A stretch of DNA of 33,695 nt, from contig JAJZHR010000001.1 of the NCBI GenBank assembly GCA_021810815.1, positions 1-33,695 on the forward strand, in the 5' to 3' direction. A model generated the notes under the pieces. That model did not search any database. It saw nothing but the letters and a program-made list of their open reading frames with translations, and was not told the origin of the DNA. Position 1 is the first letter of the stretch. Each line of letters opens with the position of its first letter. Below are positions 1 to 7,669 of this stretch, in pieces. Origin of the DNA: Acidobacteriota bacterium. Its GTDB lineage: Bacteria > Acidobacteriota > Terriglobia > Terriglobales > Acidobacteriaceae. The position numbers and the translations under genes were made by a program.

Positions 1-130
1 ATCTAACAAGCGAATTTGAATGTGCAAGGAAATCAACACGGCGAAAAAAATCGCCGGGTGTTGTGGCGCGCAGGGCGGCTCGGGAATCTGAGAGCGGCAA
101 TCGCATCAATGCCCTGCTGGCATTGGCTGA
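1..130. repeat. Terminal overlap showing that the contig is circular
   Basis: Positions 5-130 are identical to 33570-33695 (126 bp). The first four bases (atct) do not match the bases before the second copy (gaga). The repeat lies inside the XRE regulator gene and stops mid-codon at the window end. Joining 33695 to 131 restores an open frame to a stop at 159-161. This is what an assembler leaves at the ends of a circular or permuted molecule. It does not look like an attachment repeat or a genuine terminal repeat. Confidence 0.9.
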
Positions 131-161
131 AAATATCTCGCGCGGGCGAGCGAGGCTGTAG
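6..161 (+). CDS. XRE-family regulator, C-terminal part (continues from 33337 across the join)
   Basis: This is the 3' end of the helix-turn-helix gene that begins at 33337. In the circular molecule the frame runs through 33695 into 131 and ends at TAG 159-161, giving a protein of 129 residues. Positions 6-130 duplicate the contig end, so only 131-161 is new coding sequence. The tail after the HTH domain is short, basic (Arg/Lys-rich) and has no recognisable domain. Reading this segment alone suggests a false TTG start at 16 in another frame. Confidence 0.8.
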   Translation, partial: TSEFECARKSTRRKKSPGVVARRAARESESGNRINALLALAENISRGRARL

Positions 162-215
162 CGTGTGCGGACTTAGATGCGCCGGAAAATCCACAAGCGG
201 CCTGGATGTCGCATT

Positions 216-249
216 TTGACGGCTGAGGTTTTGTGATAGTGTCAAAACC
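216..249 (+). promoter_or_regulatory. Candidate rightward promoter with overlapping inverted repeat
   Basis: A TTGACG hexamer (216-221, five of six matches to a -35 box) is followed by a 7-bp inverted repeat, ggttttg (227-233) and caaaacc (243-249), with a 9-nt loop. A weak TAGTGT -10 (237-242) sits inside the loop, with a spacing of only 15. The site lies just after the XRE gene and before the lysis genes. It could be an operator/promoter controlled by that regulator, or just an RNA hairpin. Otherwise 162-440 holds nothing I can identify. Confidence 0.3.
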
Positions 250-440
250 GTTGCCGCCGCGTCGGGCAACCGTTCCAAGCAAGACTTGGTTGGCTCTACG
301 TCAGTGGGCAGTCGCAAACGTAGGCACCGTCGTGTCTTCGAACATGCAGCCTCAGAGCCCTCGAATCGCGCAAGCGAGTCGCTGATTTGCGTGTGTCTCA
401 GCAAAGGCAACCCCTCTTCTCGCCTCCCGCAAAACACAAC

Positions 441-926
441 ATGGCGAAATCGCATTCGATGCGCCGCTCGAACGCGGCGGCGACGCATTGTCTGTACCCG
501 GCGGAGACTTCGCTGGGATGGCGCGTTGTGCGCAGGATCACCGAGGCCGAAGCGATGCGGATGCATGCGCTGGGAACGGTGCGCCGCGTGGAGCATGAAG
601 ATGGAACGTCGGCCGGGTACCAGATGGTGGAGGCGGCTGTCCGCGAGGATGATCTACCGTCGCGCGAACCAGACTGCGGCATCACGGCGAGGGAATCGCA
701 GATGAACGCGGGGTTGCGCGGGAGATCGCGGACGAAGGGGCTGAGCGAAGACGAGCGGATGGCGCGACGCAGCTCAAAAGGCCGCGTGATGGAGCCGGAG
801 GACGCGATCGAGCGGGCGATGGAAAAGGTGAGGCTGTGGGCGAGCCCGGCAAGCCGCATCGACGATGGACGCGGAAAGCCGGTGTATGGCGACAGAGCTG
901 TGCGGTGCTATCCCAAGCCGTGCTGA
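441..926 (+). CDS. Conserved-looking phage protein of unknown function
   Basis: I do not recognise a functional domain in this 161-residue, mostly hydrophilic protein. The frame is open from 387, but ATG 441 (MAKSHSM) is the more natural start because the residues before it look non-coding. No clear Shine-Dalgarno is visible. The second half is Arg-, Glu- and Met-rich (around SEDERMARRSSKG) and ends with a proline- and tyrosine-containing segment. It is the first gene after the control region at 162-440 and is followed after 15 bp by a small membrane protein and then the cell-wall hydrolase. That position suggests a late or lysis-associated accessory role, but the sequence itself does not show one. 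Confidence 0.6.
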   Translation: MAKSHSMRRSNAAATHCLYPAETSLGWRVVRRITEAEAMRMHALGTVRRVEHEDGTSAGYQMVEAAVREDDLPSREPDCGITARESQMNAGLRGRSRTKGLSEDERMARRSSKGRVMEPEDAIERAMEKVRLWASPASRIDDGRGKPVYGDRAVRCYPKPC

Positions 927-941
927 GCGGAGGATGCTGCG

Positions 942-1157
942 GTGAACCCTTTCGTGGAGCTTGCTCTCACAGCGGTGACGCAATTGATCGTGGCGGCATT
1001 TGTCTACGGGCAACTGACGCAAAGGCAGAAGGACCAGGCCGGCTGGCTGAAGGCGCATGACGAAAAGCTCGCGATGCACAGCGATCGCTTGGTGAACCAC
1101 GAAGGGCGCATTGCGCACATCGAGGGGCGCAAGGGCGTTCCGTTTGGCGGCGGATAG
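942..1157 (+). CDS. Small membrane protein, candidate holin or lysis accessory
   Basis: This 71-residue protein starts at GTG 942, with a good GGAGGA ribosome site eight bases upstream. Residues about 5-24 (VELALTAVTQLIVAAFVYGQ) form one probable transmembrane helix. A charged, probably helical tail follows (KDQAGWLKAHDEK and onwards). One N-terminal helix plus a charged cytoplasmic tail, located directly before an endolysin that lacks a signal peptide, fits a class III-type or XhlA-like lysis protein. Function is inferred from position and topology only. A Rz-like spanin role is less likely because there is no long coiled-coil or lipobox. Confidence 0.55.
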   Translation: MNPFVELALTAVTQLIVAAFVYGQLTQRQKDQAGWLKAHDEKLAMHSDRLVNHEGRIAHIEGRKGVPFGGG

Positions 1158-1186
1158 CCGTAATCAGAGCACTGAGGGGCGAGGCG

Positions 1187-1579
1187 ATGAATGTTGACCT
1201 GGTGATGATGGCGTTGACGGCGTGGCGCGAGGCACGAGGCGAAGGTCCGCAGGGAATGCTGGCTGTGGCTTGGGTGATTGCGAACCGCGTGAAGGCGGGC
1301 ATCGAAGGGACGTGCGCGCTGGATGTGGTGACGGCGAAGTGGCAGTTCTCTTCGCTGACCGCGCCGGGCGATGCGATGTTGATCCAGTGGCCGCATTCGA
1401 GCGATCCGGCTTGGATCGAGGCTTGCTCGGCGGCGACGACAGCTATGAGCGGCTCATCGGCCGATCCGACAGGCGGAGCGACGGACTATGCGAATCTCGC
1501 GGTGTGCGATCCGGCGTGGGCGAAGGTCTACAAGCGTAGCGCGGTGATCGGGCACCACACGTTCTTCACGAGGATCTAG
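1187..1579 (+). CDS. SleB-like cell-wall hydrolase (endolysin)
   Basis: This 130-residue protein is a single SleB/CwlJ-type hydrolase domain (Hydrolase_2 family), which cuts the glycan strands of peptidoglycan. The family signature is visible: a helix with WREARGEGPQG carrying the likely catalytic Glu, then the hydrophobic VIANRV segment. Further on come WQFSS, DPTGGATDYAN and a C-terminal IGHHTFF. There is no signal peptide or export helix, so release to the cell wall would need a holin, and the membrane protein at 942-1157 is the obvious partner. The start is ATG 1187, with GAGG just upstream. The length is typical of stand-alone phage members. Confidence in a lysis role is high, and in exact bond specificity low. 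Confidence 0.85.
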   Translation: MNVDLVMMALTAWREARGEGPQGMLAVAWVIANRVKAGIEGTCALDVVTAKWQFSSLTAPGDAMLIQWPHSSDPAWIEACSAATTAMSGSSADPTGGATDYANLAVCDPAWAKVYKRSAVIGHHTFFTRI

Positions 1580-1689
1580 AGCAACAAGTGGCATCTGTGT
1601 GCGAGCTGCACTACGGTGTCCATCGACAATCACGGCGGGTCGCAGCCACAACCGACGCGCAGAGGCGCGGGGCACGAGGAGAAACATAT

Positions 1690-2148
1690 ATGAACAAGTT
1701 CTTTCAAAAGATTGCCAGCGGGTTCGTGTGGGTGGGCAAGGAGTTGGCTGCGGCGGGGACGTGGGTGCCAAAGGTGATCCGCATTGTGAATGATGCGGAG
1801 AAGGATGCCCAGTCGCTGCTTCCGCAAGCGGTGACGGTGTTCGAGGATGTGGATGCTGTGGCGCTGTCGGCGATCAAAGACGGTGGGAGCGCGCTGCTGT
1901 CGGCGGACAACCTGGTGACGGCGATTGTTGCGGCGTCGAAGGTGGACGGCCTGAACATCGCGGCTGACGAGGCCGTCGGCGTTGCCCTGAAGAGCTTTAT
2001 CCAGGAGGTGACGAGCAAGAACACCTGGACGACGCTGATGTGGTCCATGAAGAAGCTGGTGTCCGACTGGGACGAGTTCGGAGCGAGCGCGAAGGCGGCG
2101 ATCGCGAAGCTGGAAGCGGACGCGGCATCGCCAGTGGGAACTGTCTAA
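1690..2148 (+). CDS. Unknown protein next to the endolysin
   Basis: The chosen start is ATG 1690, preceded by a strong GAGGAG site. The frame is open upstream to 1588, but those residues look non-coding. The product is 152 residues, Ala-, Val- and Lys-rich and probably mostly helical. It has an amphipathic N-terminus (MNKFFQKIASGFVWVGKEL) and no convincing transmembrane helix or catalytic motif. It follows the cell-wall hydrolase and precedes the HNH gene, so it could be a lysis accessory protein or a packaging accessory protein. I cannot assign it to a family. Confidence 0.65.
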   Translation: MNKFFQKIASGFVWVGKELAAAGTWVPKVIRIVNDAEKDAQSLLPQAVTVFEDVDAVALSAIKDGGSALLSADNLVTAIVAASKVDGLNIAADEAVGVALKSFIQEVTSKNTWTTLMWSMKKLVSDWDEFGASAKAAIAKLEADAASPVGTV

Positions 2149-2153
2149 GAGGG

Positions 2154-2537
2154 ATGGCGAAACGTCCATGCGCGCGGCCTGGCTGCGGGGAGCTGGTGGT
2201 GCGTGGCTGTTGCGCAGCGCACTCCTCGCAGAGTCCAAAGGCTGTCTCAGAGAGAACGAGAGAGAGCGCGAGCCGTCGCGGCTACGGCCGAAGATGGCAG
2301 GCTGCGAGCGCGGGCTATATTCGGCGGCATCCGGTGTGCGCTGATCCGTATGGCAAGCATGGCGGATTGCCGCACCCGACAACACTTACTGACCATGTCG
2401 TCCCGCACGAGGGAGATATGAGGCTGTTCTGGGATCCGAGCAATTGGCAGCCGTTGTGTGCTGGTTGCCACAGCACGAAGACGGCCAAGGAAGACGGCGG
2501 CTTTGGCAGGCCGAAAACCGGGGCAGGGGCGGTGTAA
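2154..2537 (+). CDS. HNH endonuclease
   Basis: This 127-residue protein has an HNH (beta-beta-alpha metal) nuclease core. It shows DH at residues 80-81 (TLTDHVVPHEGD), then NWQPLCAGCH at 97-106 with the final Cys-x-x-Cys-His. An N-terminal zinc-like knuckle (CARPGCGE and CCAAH, residues 6-23) is also present, as in many phage HNH proteins. Such enzymes beside TerS/TerL help the large terminase make the cos cut in HK97-like phages. Its location immediately upstream of the terminase genes fits that role, though a free homing nuclease is possible. The start at ATG 2154 is six bases after the preceding stop, and the upstream frame (from 2040) is a shadow. Confidence 0.85.
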   Translation: MAKRPCARPGCGELVVRGCCAAHSSQSPKAVSERTRESASRRGYGRRWQAASAGYIRRHPVCADPYGKHGGLPHPTTLTDHVVPHEGDMRLFWDPSNWQPLCAGCHSTKTAKEDGGFGRPKTGAGAV

Positions 2538-2724
2538 ATCCTCACAAGCCTCGCGGCGTAGACCGTGTGGTTAGCCCCTTTTTTTCGTCCACAAAATGGA
2601 TGTTTTGGGATTCACGCATCGGATTGCATTTGGCCACGAGGCGCAGAGGCATATGCTTTGCTGGCGTTCGGAGCCACTTTACAGCCATTTACACCTGTGA
2701 AAACCGAAGAAAAGATGCCCAATT
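2538..2724 (+). other. Gene-free region between HNH and TerS (candidate cos region)
   Basis: No gene is visible here. A T7 run follows AGCCCC at 2573-2585, but I find no tight stem before it, so termination is uncertain. A small inverted repeat, caaaa/ttttg, lies at 2592-2607, and TTTACA is repeated twice close to 2690. In phages that place an HNH gene next to the terminase genes, the cos site usually lies near them, so this is where I would look for the ends of the packaged DNA. A GAAGAAAAG ribosome site serves TerS at 2725. Confidence 0.35.
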
Positions 2725-3171
2725 ATGGCTGGCCGCCCACGAAAACCGACCGCTCTGCTTGAAATGAGCGGTGCATTCGCTAAGAATCCCGCGCGGGCCG
2801 TGGCGCGGGCCAATGAGCCTCGTCCATCCACCGTTCTCGGCGATCCACCAGCCGCTTTCCTGAATCCGCATTCGCCCACCTCGCTTGAGCTGCTCGGCAT
2901 CTGGCGCGAACTCGAATCGCAGGCGATCGAGGGCGTGCTCACCGGCTGTGACCGCTTTCTGCTCGAGGCGGCCTGCCGCATCATGTATCGCGTGCGCCGG
3001 CAGGGCGCATCGACAGGAGATTTCGCAAACCTCCGCGCCTATCTCGGCGAGATGGGCCTGTCTCCAGGTGGAAGGACTCGCATCGATGTCAAAGCACCCA
3101 AGCCCGCGCAGGAAGAAGGCACCAGCACCATCGCCCGTCTCGCTCAAGAAAGGTTCGCCGCCGTCAACTAG
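2725..3171 (+). CDS. terS: Terminase small subunit (P27 family)
   Basis: This 148-residue protein recognises the packaging site and hands the DNA to the large terminase. It has the P27/Terminase_4 layout: a basic N-terminus with MAGRPRKPTALLEMSG, a central helical region (LELLGIWREL, RFLLEAACRIMYRV), and the C-terminal LGEMGLSPGGRTRI segment that is very typical of the family. The start is ATG 2725 with GAAGAAAAG upstream. The TerL gene begins inside its 3' end (3086) in another frame, an unusually long overlap of 86 bp. The tandem order with HNH and TerL supports the call. Confidence 0.85.
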   Translation: MAGRPRKPTALLEMSGAFAKNPARAVARANEPRPSTVLGDPPAAFLNPHSPTSLELLGIWRELESQAIEGVLTGCDRFLLEAACRIMYRVRRQGASTGDFANLRAYLGEMGLSPGGRTRIDVKAPKPAQEEGTSTIARLAQERFAAVN

Positions 3172-4867
3172 CCACTCGGCCGTCGCCCATCAGTACGCTC
3201 GCCACATCGCGTCAGGTGCCATCCCCGCCTGCCTTGAGGTCCGCCAGGCGTGCCAGCGGCATCTCGATGGCCTCGCTGCTGAGCGCAAAAAGGACTACGC
3301 TTACCGCTTCGATGAGGTCAAGGCCAACTTCGTCTGCCGCTTCATCGAGGCGATGCCCCACGTCAAGGGCGAATGGGCTCGCCCGCGTCCTGGCCACAGC
3401 ACGTTGATCGTGCTCGCGCCCTGGCAGGTTTGGATGACCTGCTGCATCTTCGGCTGGGTGTCGAAGGCCAGCGGACTACGCCAGTTCACGGAGGTCTACG
3501 CGGAGATCCCGCGCAAGAACGCCAAGTCCACATGGGCCGCTGGCGTCGGCCACAACATGCTCGCAGCCGACGGGGAATACGGCGCTGAGGTCTACTGCGG
3601 CGCAACTACTGAGCGCCAGGCGATGGAGGTTTTCCGCACCGCGTTGCAGATGGCGCGGCGCAACACAGAGTATGAGCGCCACTTCGGAGTTGAGCACGCG
3701 GTCAAGAGCATCTACCGGGAGGCGGATGGAAGCAGGTTCGTTCCCGTGGTTGGCAATCCTGGCGATGGAGCATCGCCGTCGTGCGCCATCCTGGACGAGC
3801 TGCACGAGCACGCGACGCCGATCCTGCTGGACACCATGCGCACCGGAATGGGCGCTCGCAGCCAGCCGCTCCTCATCGCGATCACCACGGCCGGCAGCAA
3901 CCTCGCCGGTCCCTGCTATGCGATGCGCAAGGACTTACAGAAGGTGCTTGGGGGCCAGATCCAGAATGAGTCGCTCTTCGGCGTCATCTACACCATCGAT
4001 AAGGAGGACGATTGGACCAGCGAACTCGCCCTGCGCAAAGCGAACCCAAACTACGGCGTATCCGTCAAGGCTGAATTCCTTCGGCGCGAGCAGGCAAAGG
4101 CGGTGCAGTCGAGCCACCTCCAGAACACCTTCAAAACCAAGCACCTCAACATCTGGGCTGGAGCCGCCGCCGGATGGATGAACATGCAATCCTGGAACGC
4201 CTGCGCCGACCTCACGCTCCGCCTTAGCGAGTTCGTCGGCCAGCCGTGCTATGAGGGAGTGGACCTCGCCTCGCGCATCGACCTCGCCTCGCGCATGAAG
4301 GTCTACAAGCGCGTGATAGATGGCAAGGTGCATTACTACCTGTTCGGTCGACACTATGTTCCGCAGGACGCTGCCAACGACAGCGCCAAGGCCCACTACG
4401 CCATGTGGGTGCAGCAGAAGTGGCTCGTGCCGCACCCTGGTCCGGAGATTCAACTCGCCTTCATCCAAGCGGAGATCGAAGCGGAGCTGCCCCGCTTCAA
4501 CCACCAGTGCATTGCGTTCGACCAGTACAGCGCGCAGCAGATGCAGCAGGAGATCGAGAAGAAAGTCCGCCCGGATGTCGTCATCACCCTGCCGCAGACG
4601 GTGGCGATGCTCTCGGAGCCGATGAAGGAAGTCGAAGCGGCCGTGCTCGGAGGACGGCTGCACCATGATGGCGATCCAGTCCTCGCCTGGGCCGTCTCGA
4701 ATGTCGTCGTCAGGCCGGACAACAATGACAACATTTTCCCGCGCAAGGAACATCCTGACAACAAGATCGATCCCGTCTCGGCGCTTCTGAACGCCATGAA
4801 CCGCGCCTACAACGCCAACGCCGCGCAAGCATCCATCTACGCCACGCGCGGACTGAGAGAGCTATGA
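3086..4867 (+). CDS. terL: Terminase large subunit (HK97-like)
   Basis: This 593-residue packaging motor combines an ATPase and a nuclease. The ATPase Walker A variant is PRKNAKST at residues about 142-149 and Walker B is CAILDELHE at 233-241. The C-terminal RNase H-like nuclease begins with GVDLASRID (Asp393 and Asp399). A second acidic strand is IAFDQYS, and the HDGDPVLAWAVSN and NKIDPVSA motifs near the end are typical of Terminase_1 proteins. The start is ATG 3086 (MSKHPSP) with GGAAGG upstream. The frame is open back to 2885, but that part overlaps TerS and looks non-coding. An 18-bp tandem duplication at 4262-4296 encodes the DLASRI/DLASRM pair of the nuclease motif. The stop overlaps the next start. 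Confidence 0.93.
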   Translation: MSKHPSPRRKKAPAPSPVSLKKGSPPSTSHSAVAHQYARHIASGAIPACLEVRQACQRHLDGLAAERKKDYAYRFDEVKANFVCRFIEAMPHVKGEWARPRPGHSTLIVLAPWQVWMTCCIFGWVSKASGLRQFTEVYAEIPRKNAKSTWAAGVGHNMLAADGEYGAEVYCGATTERQAMEVFRTALQMARRNTEYERHFGVEHAVKSIYREADGSRFVPVVGNPGDGASPSCAILDELHEHATPILLDTMRTGMGARSQPLLIAITTAGSNLAGPCYAMRKDLQKVLGGQIQNESLFGVIYTIDKEDDWTSELALRKANPNYGVSVKAEFLRREQAKAVQSSHLQNTFKTKHLNIWAGAAAGWMNMQSWNACADLTLRLSEFVGQPCYEGVDLASRIDLASRMKVYKRVIDGKVHYYLFGRHYVPQDAANDSAKAHYAMWVQQKWLVPHPGPEIQLAFIQAEIEAELPRFNHQCIAFDQYSAQQMQQEIEKKVRPDVVITLPQTVAMLSEPMKEVEAAVLGGRLHHDGDPVLAWAVSNVVVRPDNNDNIFPRKEHPDNKIDPVSALLNAMNRAYNANAAQASIYATRGLREL

Positions 4868-5046
4868 AGATCGATTTGCAGGACGGGCTTCTTCTCGCCG
4901 GCGTGGCCCTCGTCATCAGCGGCATCGCGCATTGGAGCATCGCCGCCGCTGCCATCGTCCTGGGCGGCATGTGCCTGCTCAGCAGCCTCGCCATCGCCCA
5001 CGTCAAGCAGTCGGGAAAGGACAAAGATGGGTCAGCTCTCAAATAG
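4864..5046 (+). CDS. Small two-helix membrane protein between terL and portal
   Basis: This 60-residue protein has two probable membrane helices (about residues 9-24 and 27-46), a short turn with His23-Trp24, and a charged C-terminus (VKQSGKDKD). It overlaps the terL stop by four bases (ATGA) and overlaps the portal start by 20 bp, so the three genes are tightly coupled in translation. Small hydrophobic genes at this position occur in several HK97-like phages. Their role is unknown to me. It could act at the membrane during head assembly or be a minor lysis or exclusion protein. Confidence 0.65.
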   Translation: MKIDLQDGLLLAGVALVISGIAHWSIAAAAIVLGGMCLLSSLAIAHVKQSGKDKDGSALK

Positions 5047-6616
5047 GCTTGGCATCCGCGCGCTCTCGCTTGAGGATCCCTCGCAGCCACTCGTGCCGTA
5101 CTCCGCGCTCATGGAGTCGCTCGGCATCGGCAGGTCCGACGCGGGCGTCTTCGTCAATGAGAAGCAGGCCATGCGGCTCACCACCGCCTTCGCCTGCATC
5201 ATGGTCATATCATCGGACCTCTCGTCGCTGCCGCTCAGCATCTACCAGCAGCTCCCGGACAGCTCCGTGCGCGAGGCGTTCCACCACAAGTATTATGAGC
5301 TGCTGCACGACACGCCGAACAGCATGATGGGTTCCACCGTCTGGCGCGGGGCGTGGCTCGCCCAGGCGCTCGGCTGGGGCAACGGATACACCTACATCCT
5401 GCGCGACAAAGGGGCGCGGGCCATCTCGCTCCAGCTCCTGCCGTCGGATCGCACATCGCCGGTGCTGCGCGAGGGGCAGCTCTACTACGCGACGACGGCG
5501 ACGCACGATGGCTCCGTCAGCTACATCGATCCGGCGAACGTCCTGCACCTCAGCGGCCTCTCCACCGACGGCATCGTCGGCCTCTCGCCCATCCAGACCT
5601 GCAAGAACGCCTTCGGCCTGGCGATCGCCGCGGAGAAGTTCGGGGCGCAGTTCTTTGGGAACGGCGCGCGCTCCACCGGCGTCCTCACGCACCCTGGCCA
5701 TCTCGGCACGGAGGCGTATGAGAACCTCAAAAAATCCCTGAACGAGAGGATGACCGGCCAGAACGCCCTCAAGCCGCTGCTGCTCGAAGAGGGGTTGCAG
5801 TGGAATCAGACCAGCATCGCTCCCAACGATGCCCAGTTCCTCCAGACGCGCCAGTTCCAGCGGTCGGAGATCGCTGCCCTCTACCGCGTGGCCATGCACC
5901 TGCTGCAGGATCTCGCGCGCGCCACCAACAACAACATTGAGCACCAGTCGCTCGATCACATCCGCTATTGCCTCCGCCCCTGGGCCGTGAAGATGGAGCA
6001 GGAGATCAACCGCAAGCTGCTCGGTGGCCGCTTCTACTGCGAGCACAATTTCAACGACTTCCAGCGCGGCGACTTTGCATCGCAGACGCAAGGCTACACG
6101 TTGCTGCGAAATGCCGGCGTCTACAGCGCGAACGACATCCTCCGCGCCCTGCGGCAGAACCCGATCCCAGGCGAGGACGGCGGCGACGTGCGCCTCGCCC
6201 CGCTCAACATGGTGCCGCTCAGCTCCCTGGTGCGCGATCCGGCGGACCAGAACGCGCCAGCCACCGATGCCAACGATGGCGAAACCATCACGGACCTGCG
6301 GCGCGAGCGCATCCTGGGCGCGTACAGGCGTTTGGTGCGCGACGCTGTGGGCCGCATCCGCAACCGCAAGGAATGCGACGAAGAAACGGCCTACAAAGCC
6401 TTCCAGCCCATCATGGCATCGATGGCCGAGGCTCTGCTGGCCATGCACTGCGCCACCGGCAAGATTTCCGAGCACGAGCAGGCCGCTGCCTCCCACGCCC
6501 GCAAAATAGCCGCCAGCCGTAAGAAATGGCCTGCAAGCTCGACCGACGCAGCCAGCGAACTCACCTCAGCGGCCTATGACGCCCTCGCCGAAGTCCTCCT
6601 AGGAGAAAAACGATGA
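5027..6616 (+). CDS. Portal protein (HK97 gp3-like)
   Basis: This 529-residue protein belongs to the Phage_portal family, which forms the twelve-subunit ring through which DNA enters and leaves the head. Visible family features are an early helix (FACIMVISSDLSSLPLSIY), WRGAWLAQALGWGNGYTYI, LLPSDRTSPVL, the GLSPIQTCKNAFGLA segment, and the stem/crown helices around RSEIAALYRVAMHLL. The C-terminal 120 residues (after about residue 405) are more variable and helical, and may be an extended crown. It sits between the small membrane gene and the protease, and its stop overlaps the protease ATG by four bases. Confidence 0.93.
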   Translation: MGQLSNRLGIRALSLEDPSQPLVPYSALMESLGIGRSDAGVFVNEKQAMRLTTAFACIMVISSDLSSLPLSIYQQLPDSSVREAFHHKYYELLHDTPNSMMGSTVWRGAWLAQALGWGNGYTYILRDKGARAISLQLLPSDRTSPVLREGQLYYATTATHDGSVSYIDPANVLHLSGLSTDGIVGLSPIQTCKNAFGLAIAAEKFGAQFFGNGARSTGVLTHPGHLGTEAYENLKKSLNERMTGQNALKPLLLEEGLQWNQTSIAPNDAQFLQTRQFQRSEIAALYRVAMHLLQDLARATNNNIEHQSLDHIRYCLRPWAVKMEQEINRKLLGGRFYCEHNFNDFQRGDFASQTQGYTLLRNAGVYSANDILRALRQNPIPGEDGGDVRLAPLNMVPLSSLVRDPADQNAPATDANDGETITDLRRERILGAYRRLVRDAVGRIRNRKECDEETAYKAFQPIMASMAEALLAMHCATGKISEHEQAAASHARKIAASRKKWPASSTDAASELTSAAYDALAEVLLGEKR

Positions 6617-7524
6617 AGAAGGCCAAGCATCTCTCTCTCGCCGTCAAGCAGCGCGCATCCAGCCCGCGCGCGTCCATGCAGCGCAGCTTCCGCGCCTCCC
6701 TGCAGCCCAACGGCGTCCTCGAAATCCTCGTGTACGAGGAAATCGGAGAGGACTTCTGGACCGGCGGCGGCGTCACCGCGCTCGGTATCAAGCAGAAGGT
6801 CGATGATGCTGGCGTGTTCAACAGTGTCGCTGTCCGCGTCAACTCGCCCGGCGGAGACGCATTCGAGGGAGTGGCGATTTACAACGTGCTGCGCTCGTTG
6901 GGCAAGCCGATCAGTGTCTTTGTGGACGGAATCGCGGCCTCTGCGGCCAGCATCATCGCCATGGCGGGCGACACCATCACGGTCGGCCACAACGCCATGA
7001 TGATGATCCACAACGCATGGACGTTCTGCGCCGGGGATGCTGCCGCCATGCGCCAATGCGCGGATGTGCTCGACACGATTTCGCAGTCCATCGGCCAGAC
7101 CTACGTCTCGAGAACCGGCAAGACGTGGTCCGAAGTCAAAGCCATTATGGACGCCGAAACCTGGATGGGCGCTGAGGAATGCCTTGCCCAGGGCTTTGCC
7201 ACAGCCATTGCCGATCCCAGCCAGCAGGACGATGCGGCCCTGTCCCTCGCAGCCAGCTTCCGTTCACTGGCCAAGCTCAAGCGCGTTCCGGAGCGGCTGA
7301 AGCTCGCGAGCAAGGCAAATGCAGCAAAATCCGATGCGGATGGCGACGATCTCTGCGACTGCCCCTGCGATCCCTGCGTCAACGGCAACTGCGGCGACTG
7401 CAACTGCGATGGCTGTGGTTCGGATTGGTGCTCCAGCGACGATTGCGACTGCGGCGAAGCCGACGTGGACGCCTCGAATCTCAGTCAGTATGAGGCGCGG
7501 CTGAAGCTCCTGAAGGCGCCCTGA
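6613..7524 (+). CDS. ClpP-type head maturation protease with a Cys-rich tail
   Basis: The 303-residue protein has a ClpP/crotonase-fold serine protease domain (residues about 35-205). It contains NSPGGDAFEG at 77-86, the nucleophile Ser110 in GIAASAAS and the likely catalytic His133 in MIHNAW. The ETWMGAEE segment follows at 182-189. It would trim the capsid delta domain during head maturation. The C-terminal part is unusual: residues 248-280 contain 11 cysteines alternating with Asp and Gly (pattern C-x-C-x-C-x2-C-x4-C-x2-C-x-C-x2-C), then an acidic linker. This looks like a metal-binding or disulfide-bonded appendage. There is no separate scaffold gene, as is common in HK97-like phages with a delta domain. 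Confidence 0.9.
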   Translation: MKKAKHLSLAVKQRASSPRASMQRSFRASLQPNGVLEILVYEEIGEDFWTGGGVTALGIKQKVDDAGVFNSVAVRVNSPGGDAFEGVAIYNVLRSLGKPISVFVDGIAASAASIIAMAGDTITVGHNAMMMIHNAWTFCAGDAAAMRQCADVLDTISQSIGQTYVSRTGKTWSEVKAIMDAETWMGAEECLAQGFATAIADPSQQDDAALSLAASFRSLAKLKRVPERLKLASKANAAKSDADGDDLCDCPCDPCVNGNCGDCNCDGCGSDWCSSDDCDCGEADVDASNLSQYEARLKLLKAP

Positions 7525-7597
7525 GCGGCGGCCAGAGCGGCGGCCAGAAAACAAGTTTCAGCTTCCCGGCGGCACAACTGGACGCTGCAAGGCGTCC
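7523..7597 (+). repeat. 12-bp tandem duplication and hairpin before the capsid gene
   Basis: The 12-base unit gagcggcggcca occurs twice in a row at 7523-7546, just after the protease stop. A 6-bp perfect hairpin, ggacgc/gcgtcc with a 6-nt loop, lies at 7580-7597. No U-run follows, so it is not a standard terminator. It could tune read-through or protect the highly expressed capsid mRNA. The rest of the 145-bp gap (7525-7669) shows only the GAGGG ribosome site of the capsid gene. Confidence 0.5.
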
Positions 7598-7669
7598 GAC
7601 CGCAGGGAAGCGAAGCGATGCGACGCGCGCCAGGGCGAGCGTAGGCAAAGCAACGAGCAAAAAGAGGGT

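Noticed and set aside
1..130. Genuine direct terminal repeat of the virion DNA
   Set aside because: It is 126 bp, starts and ends inside one gene at arbitrary codons, and is the size expected of an assembly overlap.
2573..2607. Terminator after the HNH gene
   Set aside because: A T7 run is present, but no tight stem precedes it, so it is kept only as part of the intergenic description.
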